Origin: Propionispora hippei DSM 15287
GTDB lineage: Bacteria; Bacillota; Negativicutes; Propionisporales; Propionisporaceae
Length of the DNA: 64,000 nucleotides
Reading direction: 5' to 3'
Assembly (NCBI RefSeq): GCF_900141835.1
Contig: NZ_FQZD01000004.1
Location: 62,001-126,000 of the forward strand
The stretch's first letter is position 1, and each line of letters opens with the position of its first letter. This document shows, in pieces, positions 7,414 through 16,827 of the stretch. The notes beneath the pieces are model-generated. The model saw nothing but the letters and a program-made list of their open reading frames with translations. It was not told the DNA's origin and made no database searches. Made by a program: the position numbers and the translations under genes.

Positions 7414-8820
7414 ATGCAGAAGAATATACCACGGATTGTTGTTGCCGGAACGCAGAGCGGCGTAGGGAAAACGACGGTAGTCACGGGTCTTTTAGCGGCG
7501 CTGGTCGCGCGGAGTATGAATGTACAGTCCTATAAAGTAGGCCCTGATTATATTGATCCCGGCTTTCACAGTCTGGCCAGCGGCAAGCTGGCTCACAATC
7601 TGGACACCTGGCTGATGCCGGCGGAACTGACGGCCAAGCTGTTTGTCAATACGGCTCAGGCCAGTGAATTGGCTGTCATTGAAGGCGTCATGGGGCTGTA
7701 CGACGGCGGCCGCCAGGGAATCAGCAGCACAGCGGCCCTGGCCAAACTGCTCAAAGCGCCGGTTGTTTTAGTGGTAGATGCCAAGTCGATGGGGGAAAGC
7801 ATTGCCGCAACCGTATTAGGTTATAAGAATTACGACCCTGAAGTGCATATCGCCGGGGTCATTGTAAACCGCCTGGGGTCGGCTACCCATAAGGAACTGG
7901 TACTGGAGGCTCTGCAAAAAATCCATATGCCAGTGCTGGGCTGTTTGTTTCGTGATCCGGGTATTGTTTTGCCGGAACGCCACTTGGGCCTTATGCCGGT
8001 AACGGAGTATGCGCCGGAAACCTTTGCGGCCGATTTGGGCAAGGTTATGGAAAACCAGCTTGAACTGGACCGGATTATCGAATTAGCCGGTAAAGCAGTT
8101 CCCCTGGACCTGCCGCCGGCAGAGCATGTTCCGGAAGTACCGCGGCTGCGCATTGGTGTGGCACAGGATCAGGCATTTTCCTTTTACTATCCGGAAAGCC
8201 TGAGCGTATTGCAGGTGCTGGGGGCGGAGCTTGTCCCCTTTAGTCCTTTAACCGACCAAGACTTGCCGGCGGTGGACGGACTGCTGCTGGGCGGCGGTTT
8301 TCCCGAGATGTTTGCGCAAGCCTTAACCGCTAACAGGGCTATGCGGGCAGCCGTTCGGCTGGCTGCTCAGAAGGGCATGCCGGTGTATGCCGAGTGCGGC
8401 GGCTTGATGTATTTAACACGGCAACTGGTGGATTTTTCCGGCCAGGCTTATGAAATGGCGGGAGTCATTCCGGCGACCTGTGTTATGGAGCAAAAATTGC
8501 AGACTGTAGGTTATGTGGAGGCTATGCCGCTCAAGGATAATCTGTTATGCGCAGCGGGTCAATCGCTACGGGGCCATGAGTTTCATTTTTCCCGGCTGGT
8601 TCCCGATGCGGCGGGAAGTTTCCCCTGGGCGTTTACCATGATCAAACTGCGGACAGGAACCGGCTATCCCGGCGGTTATGCCGCCGACAATGTACTGGCC
8701 TCTTATCTGCATATGCATTTTGCCGGCAATAAACCGGCGGCGCACCGTTTTATGAAAGCTTGCATGCAGTACCGGGAGCAAAAGCAAACCGGATTAAATA
8801 AAGTAAAAAACCTGGAGTGA
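7414..8820 (+). CDS. cbiA: Cobyrinate a,c-diamide synthase CbiA
   Basis: ATP- and glutamine-dependent amidation of the a and c carboxylates. The N-terminal P-loop domain has AGTQSGVGKTTVV and VGPDYIDPGFH. The C-terminal class I glutamine amidotransferase-like domain has GGGFPEMFA and the nucleophile Cys328 in AECGGLMYL. The start is ATG 7414, about 9 bp after GGGGAGG; the longer frame from ATG 7381 lacks a ribosome binding site. 468 residues, normal length. Confidence 0.95.
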   Translation: MQKNIPRIVVAGTQSGVGKTTVVTGLLAALVARSMNVQSYKVGPDYIDPGFHSLASGKLAHNLDTWLMPAELTAKLFVNTAQASELAVIEGVMGLYDGGRQGISSTAALAKLLKAPVVLVVDAKSMGESIAATVLGYKNYDPEVHIAGVIVNRLGSATHKELVLEALQKIHMPVLGCLFRDPGIVLPERHLGLMPVTEYAPETFAADLGKVMENQLELDRIIELAGKAVPLDLPPAEHVPEVPRLRIGVAQDQAFSFYYPESLSVLQVLGAELVPFSPLTDQDLPAVDGLLLGGGFPEMFAQALTANRAMRAAVRLAAQKGMPVYAECGGLMYLTRQLVDFSGQAYEMAGVIPATCVMEQKLQTVGYVEAMPLKDNLLCAAGQSLRGHEFHFSRLVPDAAGSFPWAFTMIKLRTGTGYPGGYAADNVLASYLHMHFAGNKPAAHRFMKACMQYREQKQTGLNKVKNLE

Positions 8821-8824
8821 GGGT

Positions 8825-9385
8825 ATGGCAGGGAAAATTGTTTTAGTCACCGGTGGCGCCAGGAGCGGGAAAAGCAGCTTTGCCGAGCAATATGCGGCAG
8901 CGGCGGGAGAAAAGATAGCCTATATTGCCACGGCGCAAATCTATGATCAGGAAATGGAACGGCGGGTGGCGCTGCACCGCCGGCAGCGCCCGGCAAATTG
9001 GCAGACCTTTGAGGCGCCTTATCAGGCGGAACTGGTTATGACGGCGGCAGCCGCAGCGGATGTCATATTGTTTGATTGTCTGACACTATATACCAGCAAT
9101 CTTATGTTATCCTCCGAGGCGCCGGGCGAGGTGGAAGCCAGGCAGCAATATATACTGGACGCGGTGGAGCGGCTCTTACAGAGTGCAGTGACGACGCAAA
9201 GGACGGTTATATTTGTAACCAACGAGGTAGGCATGGCCATTGTACCGGAAAACGCATTGGCGCGGGAATACCGCGATATTGCCGGTTGGGTCAATCAGAA
9301 GGCGGCCCGGTATGCCGGAGAAGTGTATCTGATCGTATGCGGCCTTCCCGTAACCATAAAAAAACCGGACAACAAAGAGGTGTAA
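8825..9385 (+). CDS. cobU: Adenosylcobinamide kinase / adenosylcobinamide-phosphate guanylyltransferase CobU
   Basis: Bifunctional enzyme that phosphorylates adenosylcobinamide and transfers GMP, activating the aminopropanol arm for lower-ligand attachment. It has a P-loop GGARSGKS (residues 10-17) and His51 in ALHRRQRP, matching the known guanylylated histidine. The loop VTNEVGMAIVPENALAREYR is near residue 136. 186 residues. It starts 4 bp after the cbiA stop. Confidence 0.95.
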   Translation: MAGKIVLVTGGARSGKSSFAEQYAAAAGEKIAYIATAQIYDQEMERRVALHRRQRPANWQTFEAPYQAELVMTAAAAADVILFDCLTLYTSNLMLSSEAPGEVEARQQYILDAVERLLQSAVTTQRTVIFVTNEVGMAIVPENALAREYRDIAGWVNQKAARYAGEVYLIVCGLPVTIKKPDNKEV

Positions 9386-9394
9386 CGACTAACG

Positions 9395-10912
9395 ATGGCT
9401 AAACCAGTCATGATTCAAGGGACGAGTTCCCATGTGGGTAAAAGTATACTAACGACGGCTTTATGCCGGATTTTTCTGCAGGACGGCTTTCAAGTCGTAC
9501 CTTTTAAAGCGCAGAATATGGCGCTTAATTCCTATGTGACCAAAACCGGCGAAGAGATGGGCCGCGCTCAGGTGGCCCAGGCCGAAGCGGCCGGCTTGGA
9601 ACCTATGGTGGAAATGAATCCGGTACTTTTAAAGCCGACGGGCAATGCAAAGTCGCAGGTGATTCTCAAAGGCAGTCCGGTCGGTAACATGTCGGCGGCG
9701 GAATATCATAACGGCTACAGTCTGAAAGCCCTGCAGGTAGTGGAGGAATGTCTTAAGAAACTGGACCGGGAATACGAAATCATGGTTATTGAGGGAGCCG
9801 GCAGTCCGGCCGAAGTCAATTTAAAGGCTAATGATATTGTGAATATGCGCATTGCCAAGCTGCTGCAGGCGCCGGTTCTGCTGGTGGCCGATATTGACCG
9901 GGGCGGGGCTTTGGCCGCTGTTGTGGGGACGCTGGAGCTCTTAGAGCCGGAGGAGCGGGAGTTGGTAAAAGGCATCATCATTAATAAATTCCGGGGCGAT
10001 ATCCGGCTGCTTCAGCCGGCGCTCGAGTTTCTGGAACAGAAAACGGGAAAGCCTGTTTTGGGCGTTATTCCCCATCTGGAACGGCTGGGGATTGATGACG
10101 AAGATTCGGTATCGTTGGATGAGAAAAAAATGGCAGGCCAGCGCGATTTGGAAATTGCCGTAATCCGGACTCCCAAAATCTCCAACTTTACCGATTTTGA
10201 CGCGCTGGCCGGCGAAAGCGACGTTGCTATCCGGTATGTGAAGCGGGGAGAAGCAATCGGTCAGCCCGACCTGATTATTCTGCCGGGCAGTAAAAACACG
10301 CTGGAGGATTTGCTGTACCTTAAGGAAATGGGCTATGACCGGGAACTGGAGCGGCTTTTGGCGGCAGGTAGACCGGTGATCGGTATTTGCGGCGGCTACC
10401 AGATGCTGGGCAAAGCAATCCTTGACCCGGAGCATACCGAGTCAGAGCTGGAATCTGCTGCCGGTTTGGGCTTACTTGATACGGTTACCACCTTTGCGGC
10501 GGACAAAGTTACCCATCAGGTCAGCGCGACCTGCAACGGAGCCGGGTTCCTCGGCATTGAAGCTGCCGGGCTGCCAGTCACGGGCTATGAAATTCACATG
10601 GGGCGTACCGAGTTCGGTGAAACGGTACAAAGCGCTTTTACCATTCATCGCCGTTCGGAACAGGAAGTGGCCTGCCAGGACGGTGTGGTTCGCCAGGATG
10701 GTCTGGTTATGGGGACTTATATTCACGGTATTTTTGACAATGACCAGTACCGCCGGAGTATATTAAATGCTCTGCGGGAACGGAAGGGACTGGCGCCGCT
10801 TGACAGTATGAGCAACAGCCGGGCAGAAAAGCAGGCCAGCTACAACAGGCTGGCCGATACGGTGCGGGCTCATTTGGATATGGCCGCTTTATACCGCATG
10901 ATGGGACTGTGA
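9395..10912 (+). CDS. cobQ: Cobyric acid synthase CobQ (CbiP)
   Basis: Amidates carboxylates b, d, e and g of adenosylcobyrinate diamide with glutamine and ATP. The N-terminal ATPase domain begins QGTSSHVGKSILTTALCR and carries DIDRGGALAAVVGTLELL. The C-terminal glutaminase-like domain has Cys in IGICGGYQMLGK and YIHGIFDN. 505 residues, full length. Starts 9 bp after cobU. Confidence 0.96.
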   Translation: MAKPVMIQGTSSHVGKSILTTALCRIFLQDGFQVVPFKAQNMALNSYVTKTGEEMGRAQVAQAEAAGLEPMVEMNPVLLKPTGNAKSQVILKGSPVGNMSAAEYHNGYSLKALQVVEECLKKLDREYEIMVIEGAGSPAEVNLKANDIVNMRIAKLLQAPVLLVADIDRGGALAAVVGTLELLEPEERELVKGIIINKFRGDIRLLQPALEFLEQKTGKPVLGVIPHLERLGIDDEDSVSLDEKKMAGQRDLEIAVIRTPKISNFTDFDALAGESDVAIRYVKRGEAIGQPDLIILPGSKNTLEDLLYLKEMGYDRELERLLAAGRPVIGICGGYQMLGKAILDPEHTESELESAAGLGLLDTVTTFAADKVTHQVSATCNGAGFLGIEAAGLPVTGYEIHMGRTEFGETVQSAFTIHRRSEQEVACQDGVVRQDGLVMGTYIHGIFDNDQYRRSILNALRERKGLAPLDSMSNSRAEKQASYNRLADTVRAHLDMAALYRMMGL

Positions 10913-10921
10913 GGCTAAAGT

Positions 10922-11869
10922 ATGGACATATATTTGCCGTTAGCGGCAGTGTTGCTTGACTTGGTTTTTGGAGATCCCCGCACAGCCTGGCATCCGGTTG
11001 TGCTGCTGGGCAGGCTGATTGCCTTTTTCGAACAAAGGCTATTGAACCGGCAGGCGGCGGCCGGACAGAAAAGGCTGGCCGGCGGCCTTTTGGTCCTGAT
11101 TGTTTTGCTGATCACCTTCGGAACGGTATACAGTCTTATCCAGTGCCTTAGGCAGTGGCCCGGTTGGCTTGCCTTCGGCTTGGAAGCCCTGCTGGCCTCT
11201 TTTGTCATTTCGCCCCGCAGTTTAGCGGCGGCCGGCCGGGAAATCCGCGATTTTTTGGTTGCCGGCAATCTGGAACAGGCACGCTATAAAGTGGGCTGGA
11301 TTGTGGGACGGGATACAGCCAGTCTGGATGTGGCCGAAATAACCAGAGCCACCGTGGAAACGATTGCCGAAAATATTGTTGACGGTATTATTGCGCCGCT
11401 TTTTTATCTGGCGCTTGGCGGCTTGCCGCTGGCTTTTCTTTATCGAGCGGTCAACACCATGGATTCCATGATCGGTTATAGGAATGAAAAATATCTTGAT
11501 TTCGGCATGATTGCCGCCCGGGTTGACGATATATTCAACTATCTTCCCGCCCGAATCACCGGTATTTTGTTGGTGCTGGCCGCCTGGCTGCTGCGTTATG
11601 ATGCGGTTCGTTCGGCCAAGGCTATTTGGCGGGATGCTCATAAGCATCCCAGTCCTAACAGCGGTATCCCTGAGTCGGCTACGGCCGGCGCTTTAGGTAT
11701 CCGTTTGGGCGGGTTAAATTATTATGGCGGTGTCGCTTCCCACCGCGCCCATATGGGAGATGGCACTGCGGCACTGCGACCGGAACACATCACCCGGACC
11801 AGCTATCTCATGTATATGAGTACGGGGTTGTTTGTTTTATTGGCGGGTGTTTTGGTACTGATAAAATAA
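10922..11869 (+). CDS. cbiB: Adenosylcobinamide-phosphate synthase CbiB
   Basis: Integral membrane protein that joins (R)-1-amino-2-propanol O-phosphate to adenosylcobyric acid. Family signatures are LDLVFGDPRTAWHPVVLLG at the N-terminus, NTMDSMIGYRNEKY mid-protein and HPSPNSGIPESATAGALG near residue 240. Several hydrophobic segments are present. 315 residues. It is followed by a 189-bp gap holding a palindromic element; cobS lies beyond it. Confidence 0.95.
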   Translation: MDIYLPLAAVLLDLVFGDPRTAWHPVVLLGRLIAFFEQRLLNRQAAAGQKRLAGGLLVLIVLLITFGTVYSLIQCLRQWPGWLAFGLEALLASFVISPRSLAAAGREIRDFLVAGNLEQARYKVGWIVGRDTASLDVAEITRATVETIAENIVDGIIAPLFYLALGGLPLAFLYRAVNTMDSMIGYRNEKYLDFGMIAARVDDIFNYLPARITGILLVLAAWLLRYDAVRSAKAIWRDAHKHPSPNSGIPESATAGALGIRLGGLNYYGGVASHRAHMGDGTAALRPEHITRTSYLMYMSTGLFVLLAGVLVLIK

Positions 11870-11891
11870 AAATTGGAGGCGGGCTGTTTAT

Positions 11892-12040
11892 GCTTGTTTT
11901 CAAACTACCCGTACGTCCCTGACTGCGTTTTTTTTGCACCCATACTTCGTTAAAATTTTAGACACTATTCTTGTCTCGCGAAATTTTAACTGATTTGGTG
12001 CAAAAATCACTCGCCGTGGATTCGTTAGTTTGAAAGCAGC
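11892..12040 (+). repeat. Family B palindromic intergenic element between cbiB and cobS
   Basis: A 149-bp imperfect palindrome. The ends share TTTCAAACTA in inverted orientation (near 11898 and 12026). The centre pairs TTAAAATTT with AAATTTTAA and AGACA with TGTCT. It contains AAAAATCACTCGCC, a motif shared with the copies at 41396-41554 and 44077-44243, and ATACTTCGTTAA, which recurs at 41396-41554. It ends only 18 bp before the cobS start codon. Confidence 0.75.
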
Positions 12041-12058
12041 TCCAGCCTGACTGGATGG

Positions 12059-12814
12059 ATGAAAGATTTTATTACTGGTTTGCAATTTTTAACCCGCATC
12101 CGGATTTACCGGGAAGTGGAATGGTCGGCAGAACGTTTTGGCCGCAGCGTGGTCTACTTTCCCCTTGTCGGGGCAGTAATCGGTGTACTGCTGGCCGGCA
12201 GCTATTGGCTGTTGCAGGCGTATTTGCCGCTCGTTCAGCATGCTTTCCCGCCGCATGCTTTGGCTGCCTTCTTAGTTGGGGCGCATATTTTGCTAACCGG
12301 CGGGCTGCACTGCGACGGTTTCATGGATACGATGGACGGAATCTTCTCCGGACGGTCCAGGGAACGGATGCTGGAAATTATGAAGGACAGCCGGGTTGGC
12401 GCCAATGGGGTTACGGCCTTTGTCCTGTTTATTTTGCTGAAGTGGTCCCTTTTACTGGATATGCCTGTGGCAAAGCTGCCGGCCGTTTTATTTCTCATGC
12501 CCGTGATCGGGCGGCTGGTCATGGTCATCGGGATAACGTCTTTTCCCTATGCCAGACCGGACGGTATGGGTAAGGCTTTTGCCCGGTATGCCGGAAAAAA
12601 AGCCTTGCTTGTGGCCGGTGTCTATACTTTCGCCTTGGTGAGTGTTTTTGGCATGACGGCTTTGCTGCTGTGTCTGGCGGCAGTGGGTACCGGGCTTGGC
12701 ATAGCCGGTTATATCAGCCGGAAGCTGGGCGGCCTGACCGGGGATGCCTACGGTGCTGTTACGGAATTAACGGAATTGGTGGTGCTGTTCTTATATGCGC
12801 TATTTTTTAGTTAA
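12059..12814 (+). CDS. cobS: Adenosylcobinamide-GDP ribazoletransferase CobS
   Basis: Membrane enzyme that joins the activated lower ligand nucleoside to adenosylcobinamide-GDP. The Asp-rich active region GGLHCDGFMDTMDGIFSG is at residues 80-98, followed by KDSRVGANG. There are about six hydrophobic segments in 251 residues. ATG 12059 gives the usual N-terminus (FITGLQFLTRI). No clear ribosome binding site precedes it, possibly because the upstream element ends here. Confidence 0.94.
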   Translation: MKDFITGLQFLTRIRIYREVEWSAERFGRSVVYFPLVGAVIGVLLAGSYWLLQAYLPLVQHAFPPHALAAFLVGAHILLTGGLHCDGFMDTMDGIFSGRSRERMLEIMKDSRVGANGVTAFVLFILLKWSLLLDMPVAKLPAVLFLMPVIGRLVMVIGITSFPYARPDGMGKAFARYAGKKALLVAGVYTFALVSVFGMTALLLCLAAVGTGLGIAGYISRKLGGLTGDAYGAVTELTELVVLFLYALFFS

Positions 12815-12838
12815 TAAAAGAGGCGGGGAGAACCGGTC

Positions 12839-13732
12839 ATGCGGGTAAAGGTGAAAGTACCGGGGTCTTGCGGCGAATTGGTGCAGGGAGTAAGCAAAGG
12901 TACCAATTTTTTGATTACCTGCCCGGTCAATCTGTATTCCACAATAGAACTAAGTTCCTGCCGGGAGACGGTCAAGAGCAGCTTGACAAAGGTGGAACTG
13001 GCGCTGGAAAAAACCTTCCGGTATCTTAACACTGAGCCGGCCGGCTACCAGGTCCGGCTTTTTTCCGATTTGCCGTGCGGCAAGGGTATGGCGTCCAGCA
13101 GTGCCGATATCAGTGCCGCCTGCCAGGCAGCCGCTTTATGGTCGGGCCAAAGACTCAGTGCCGATGAAATAGCCGATATTGCCTTGACGATCGAACCGAC
13201 CGACGGGGTCTTTTATCCGGGCATTGTCATGCTTGACCATTTACACGGACAAATCAGGCAGCCGTTAGGTCTGCCGCCTGCGTTGGATATCCTTGTGCTG
13301 GATGCCGGTGGTGAAGTGGATACACTGCAGTTTAACCGGCGTCAGGATTTGCGGCAGCTAAACGCGGCGAAAGAGGAGCAGACGGCACAGGCTGCTGCCT
13401 GGGTTATACAAGGAATTAAAACAGGCAATAGCGAATTAATTGGTAAAGGGGCTACGTTAAGTGCGCTGGCCAATCAGTCGATCCTGCCCAAGCCTTGTTT
13501 ACCCGAGGTCATTTCCATTGCCCAAAGCTACGGGGCAGCAGGAGTTACCGTGGCGCACAGCGGGACAGTGCTGGGTATTTTATTTCCCCCGGCGTTACGG
13601 GAATTTCAGACAGGCTGCTTGCAGGCAGTGCAGCGTGCCTGCCCTGCCGTACGGTATTTGACCACGGTAAAACTGATTGCGGGCGGGCAATCTATGGAAG
13701 CAGGTGAAGAGGAAGCTTATGAGGAACTTTGA
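12839..13732 (+). CDS. pduX: L-threonine kinase PduX (GHMP kinase family)
   Basis: GHMP-family kinase that makes L-threonine O-3-phosphate, the substrate of the CobD decarboxylase encoded next. The N-terminus VKVPGSCGELVQGV is typical of PduX, and the ATP loop LPCGKGMASSSAD lies near residues 79-91. 297 residues. A GAGG-type ribosome binding site lies before ATG 12839. It overlaps cobD by 14 bp, which supports a joint role in making the aminopropanol linker. Confidence 0.88.
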   Translation: MRVKVKVPGSCGELVQGVSKGTNFLITCPVNLYSTIELSSCRETVKSSLTKVELALEKTFRYLNTEPAGYQVRLFSDLPCGKGMASSSADISAACQAAALWSGQRLSADEIADIALTIEPTDGVFYPGIVMLDHLHGQIRQPLGLPPALDILVLDAGGEVDTLQFNRRQDLRQLNAAKEEQTAQAAAWVIQGIKTGNSELIGKGATLSALANQSILPKPCLPEVISIAQSYGAAGVTVAHSGTVLGILFPPALREFQTGCLQAVQRACPAVRYLTTVKLIAGGQSMEAGEEEAYEEL

Positions 13733-14807
13733 ACATGGCGGCAATCTGTATGCGGCCATGCGTGAGCAATCCGGGCAAATGACGGATTTTCTCGATTTCA
13801 GCGCCAATATAAACCCTTTGGGAATACCGGATAGTGTAAAGGAGGCCCTGGCCGGAGCTTTGCCGTATATTATTCATTACCCGGATACGGAGGCGACGGA
13901 ATTAAAAATGGCCATCAGCCGCCAGTACGGGGTGGCGGTTGACCATATCACGGTAGGCAATGGGGCGGTTGAACCTATTTATCTGTTGTGTCATATGCTA
14001 AAACCTAAGCAAGTGTTGGTGGCAGCACCGGCGTTCGGCGAGTATGAGCGGGCAGCCAGGGCCGGCGGAGCGCAGGTCCGGTATGCTTATTTGCATCCGG
14101 AGGAAGGTTTTGGTATTCAGCCGGAAAAAATCTTGCAGCAGGCCGATAGTGCCGACATCATTTTTTTAGGTAATCCGAATAACCCGACAGGAACTTTGCT
14201 GACGAATAGTCAAATCAGAGTTATCTTAGACAGAGTAAAGCAGCAGAATACGCTGGTGGTTGTCGATGAATCGTTTCTTGACTTTTTACCTGACGACAGT
14301 TCGTATACCTGCCGCAGCTTGTTGCCACTCTATCCCCGACTGGTCATCATCCATTCGCTGACCAAATTTTACGCCATTCCCGGACTTCGCCTGGGCTTTG
14401 CTCTGGCCGGCCCGGATATAACAGCCTTGCTGCATACCGCCAAAGATCCCTGGAACGTCAATTCATTGGCGCAAAGTGCCGGCGTGGCTGCCTTAGGGGA
14501 TGCGGCTTACCGCTTGCATAGCAGGGAGTTTGTGCAAAGGGTCAAACAGGAGTTGTATGAGAAGCTGACCGCTTTTCCTGAAGTGAGTGCTTTTGCGCCG
14601 GCGGTTAATTTTATTTTGCTGGATATTAAACGGACCGGTTTTACCGCAGGCCAATTACGGGAAAGACTAAGAACCGAGTGTGTTTTAATACGGGACTGCA
14701 GCAATTATCCCGGATTGTCGGATACCTATGTCCGGGTAGCCGTAAAACGGCCGGAACAAAATGAACGGTTGCTGGCAGTTTTACGAAAAGTGATTGATGA
14801 GAGGTGA
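13719..14807 (+). CDS. cobD: L-threonine-O-3-phosphate decarboxylase CobD
   Basis: PLP-dependent, aminotransferase-fold enzyme that decarboxylates threonine phosphate to (R)-1-amino-2-propanol O-phosphate, the donor used by CbiB. Visible are DFSANINPLG, the GNPNNPTG loop near residue 151 and the PLP lysine Lys216 in SLTKFYAIPGLRLG. 362 residues from ATG 13719, preceded by GAGGAAGC. A histidinol-phosphate aminotransferase is the nearest alternative, but the context decides for CobD. Confidence 0.92.
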   Translation: MRNFEHGGNLYAAMREQSGQMTDFLDFSANINPLGIPDSVKEALAGALPYIIHYPDTEATELKMAISRQYGVAVDHITVGNGAVEPIYLLCHMLKPKQVLVAAPAFGEYERAARAGGAQVRYAYLHPEEGFGIQPEKILQQADSADIIFLGNPNNPTGTLLTNSQIRVILDRVKQQNTLVVVDESFLDFLPDDSSYTCRSLLPLYPRLVIIHSLTKFYAIPGLRLGFALAGPDITALLHTAKDPWNVNSLAQSAGVAALGDAAYRLHSREFVQRVKQELYEKLTAFPEVSAFAPAVNFILLDIKRTGFTAGQLRERLRTECVLIRDCSNYPGLSDTYVRVAVKRPEQNERLLAVLRKVIDER

Positions 14808-14811
14808 AGTT

Positions 14812-15417
14812 ATGACGAGAGTAATTATGGTGCGACATGGCCAGACAGCCTGGAATCTGGCCCAGAAATATCAGGGACATAGCGATATTGAGTTGAGTGA
14901 AACCGGTATCCGTCAGGCGGAACTGGCGGCTGCCCGTCTGGCGGATGAGCCGATCCAGGCCGTTTTTGCCAGCGATTTGGGACGGGCTTATCAAACGGCC
15001 AAGACAATTGCCAGGCACCACCGGCTGCCTGTTCATAAGGTTGCCGAATTGCGGGAAATTAACTTCGGTATTTGGGAAGGTCTCACCTATGAGCAGATTT
15101 ATAGCGGCTGGCCGGAGCTTATTGAACAGTTGTACCAGAAACCTGACGAAATACAAATACCGGAAGGCGAAACCTTCCGGGAGGTAAAACAGCGGGCAGC
15201 CGGCTGCCTGCAGCGACTGGTGGCGGAAAATGACGGCAGCACGATTCTGCTGGTATCCCATGGTGGAACGATACGTACCTTATTGTGTGCCGCATTGGAT
15301 ATTCATTTAAATCATATTTGGCAGATCAAACAGGACAACACGGCGGTGAGCATCCTGGAGTATCATGATAATTACCCGGTTGTTACGCTGCTTAACGATA
15401 CACATCATTTACGGTAA
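14812..15417 (+). CDS. cobC: Alpha-ribazole phosphatase CobC (histidine phosphatase family)
   Basis: Phosphoglycerate-mutase-like phosphatase, 201 residues. The phosphohistidine motif VRHGQTAWN is at residues 7-15 and the second histidine in LLVSHGGTIR. In this position the likely job is to remove the phosphate from alpha-ribazole phosphate or adenosylcobamide phosphate. ATG 14812 follows GAGGTGAAG; the frame from ATG 14794 overlaps cobD. It is the last gene of the cobamide operon. Confidence 0.87.
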   Translation: MTRVIMVRHGQTAWNLAQKYQGHSDIELSETGIRQAELAAARLADEPIQAVFASDLGRAYQTAKTIARHHRLPVHKVAELREINFGIWEGLTYEQIYSGWPELIEQLYQKPDEIQIPEGETFREVKQRAAGCLQRLVAENDGSTILLVSHGGTIRTLLCAALDIHLNHIWQIKQDNTAVSILEYHDNYPVVTLLNDTHHLR

Positions 15418-15479
15418 TGTAGACTAGTGCCTTGTCCGTCTTAAAATAGTATCCACTTGATTAAAGCTGTGACGAGATA

Positions 15480-15812
15480 CTAGGTCCAGGTCTTCCAGAT
15501 TTCGGGCCGGTAGCCTACCGTAGCGGCGGTGCCGTTGCGGATTACCGGAGTATTTAAAAGCAGCGGATTTTGCAGCAGGGCTTCGCCGATATCGCGTACC
15601 ATATGAGTTTTGTATTGACTCTGATAGAGCTTGCCTGACGAGTTGAGCAGGTCGCCCCAGGCAACCTGCTGATTAACGCTTTTCAGTTCGCCCTTGCTCA
15701 TTCCTTTGATGGTCAGGTCAATAAACTGGTACTTGATGCCCCGCTCTTTAAAAAAGCGTTCCGCTTTTCTGGTGTCCTGGCATTTTTTTATACCGAATAT
15801 TTGTATGTTCAT
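15480..15812 (-). CDS. ArsC/Spx-family thioredoxin-fold protein
   Basis: A 110-residue protein of the ArsC-like (YffB/Spx/MgsR) family on the - strand, with FGIKKCQDTRKAERFFKERG at the N-terminus and PVIRNG and GYRPEIW near the C-terminus. A single cysteine (Cys11) stands where Spx has CxxC, so a redox-switch regulator of the Spx type is less likely. The substrate is unknown. It is divergent from the DUF155 gene. Confidence 0.8.
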   Translation of the reverse strand: MNIQIFGIKKCQDTRKAERFFKERGIKYQFIDLTIKGMSKGELKSVNQQVAWGDLLNSSGKLYQSQYKTHMVRDIGEALLQNPLLLNTPVIRNGTAATVGYRPEIWKTWT

Positions 15813-15948
15813 GTAACACCTCTTTCACTATTCGCAGGAGAATTTTAGAAATCACTATAATCCGTCCGATTTTTTGGAGTATAATATTTGTAGGCGGATA
15901 CAGAATATACCAAGGAGCAGGTTGTCTTCCCTGCAGAGGAGGAATCAT

Positions 15949-16773
15949 ATGCAGGCAAATTTTGAAGCTCTTATTTTAGGAAAGGAACTAAACCTGAATA
16001 AAATTGCTCAGCATTTTGCAATCAACCGCAAGTTTAAGTGGGAAGACTCACTGGTACTGGATAGTACTTATTTAAGAAGCATCCTTCCTGATTCGGAACA
16101 TAAGGTTGTCTACCTTTTTTATTTTGGCAGTGCGGTGTTTATCAATTTTGAGCATCACGAAGTGATTCAGGTGGTCCGTTATCTGAAGGAAATTGAGCCG
16201 GAGGTTGACTTTTCCTATCTTTTCAAATATGTCGATCATTACCAACTGACCATTGATCCCTGCCATGTGCCAACACTAAGCAATGATTATATTATTGCAA
16301 ACAAGCCTGACGAGTACCATCTGGAAATTATCTCTATTATTTTAGCAAAATCGGTGGCATTAGAAAAGGTAGAAATTGAAATCGGTGTTCTGCTGGATCA
16401 AATTGAAAGCGTCATTGATAAGCTAAATGAAGGACAGTTGGCGGTTTCCGACAAAAAGTTGGCAAAAATGTCGGCGAATATACTGGGGTTCAAATTGGAT
16501 ACCATATCTTATATTATGTTGCTGGATAAACCGGACATTACCTGGGAGAATGAGGAAGCAGGAAAACTGTTTGACGAGTTGATGCTGCTGTTTGAATTAA
16601 ATGACCGCTATAATAATATTCATCATAAAACAGCCGTGTTAATGGACATTACCAATGTGTTTGCCGGTCTGGCCCAGTCAAGCCGCGGGACTCGTCTGGA
16701 ATGGGCCGTTATTATATTAATTGCGATTGAAATTGTTTTGTCCTTATTTGATATGTTCATTAAAGGGCTATGA
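15949..16773 (+). CDS. DUF155 (RMD1/YagE) family protein
   Basis: A 274-residue protein of the DUF155 family, related to yeast Rmd1. Visible are VVYLFYFGSAVFINF near residue 46, a long helical middle and the C-terminal segment WAVIILIAIEIVLSLFDMF, a predicted membrane anchor at the extreme end as in RMD1 proteins. The function in bacteria is not established. ATG 15949 follows GAGGAGG; the frame from ATG 15874 is a non-coding extension. TATAAT at 15890-15895 may be its -10 box. Confidence 0.82.
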   Translation: MQANFEALILGKELNLNKIAQHFAINRKFKWEDSLVLDSTYLRSILPDSEHKVVYLFYFGSAVFINFEHHEVIQVVRYLKEIEPEVDFSYLFKYVDHYQLTIDPCHVPTLSNDYIIANKPDEYHLEIISIILAKSVALEKVEIEIGVLLDQIESVIDKLNEGQLAVSDKKLAKMSANILGFKLDTISYIMLLDKPDITWENEEAGKLFDELMLLFELNDRYNNIHHKTAVLMDITNVFAGLAQSSRGTRLEWAVIILIAIEIVLSLFDMFIKGL

Positions 16774-16827
16774 AACATATTCGCTTACAGTAGATATAGA
16801 TTATTACATTAAAAGGAGGTTTTTTAT

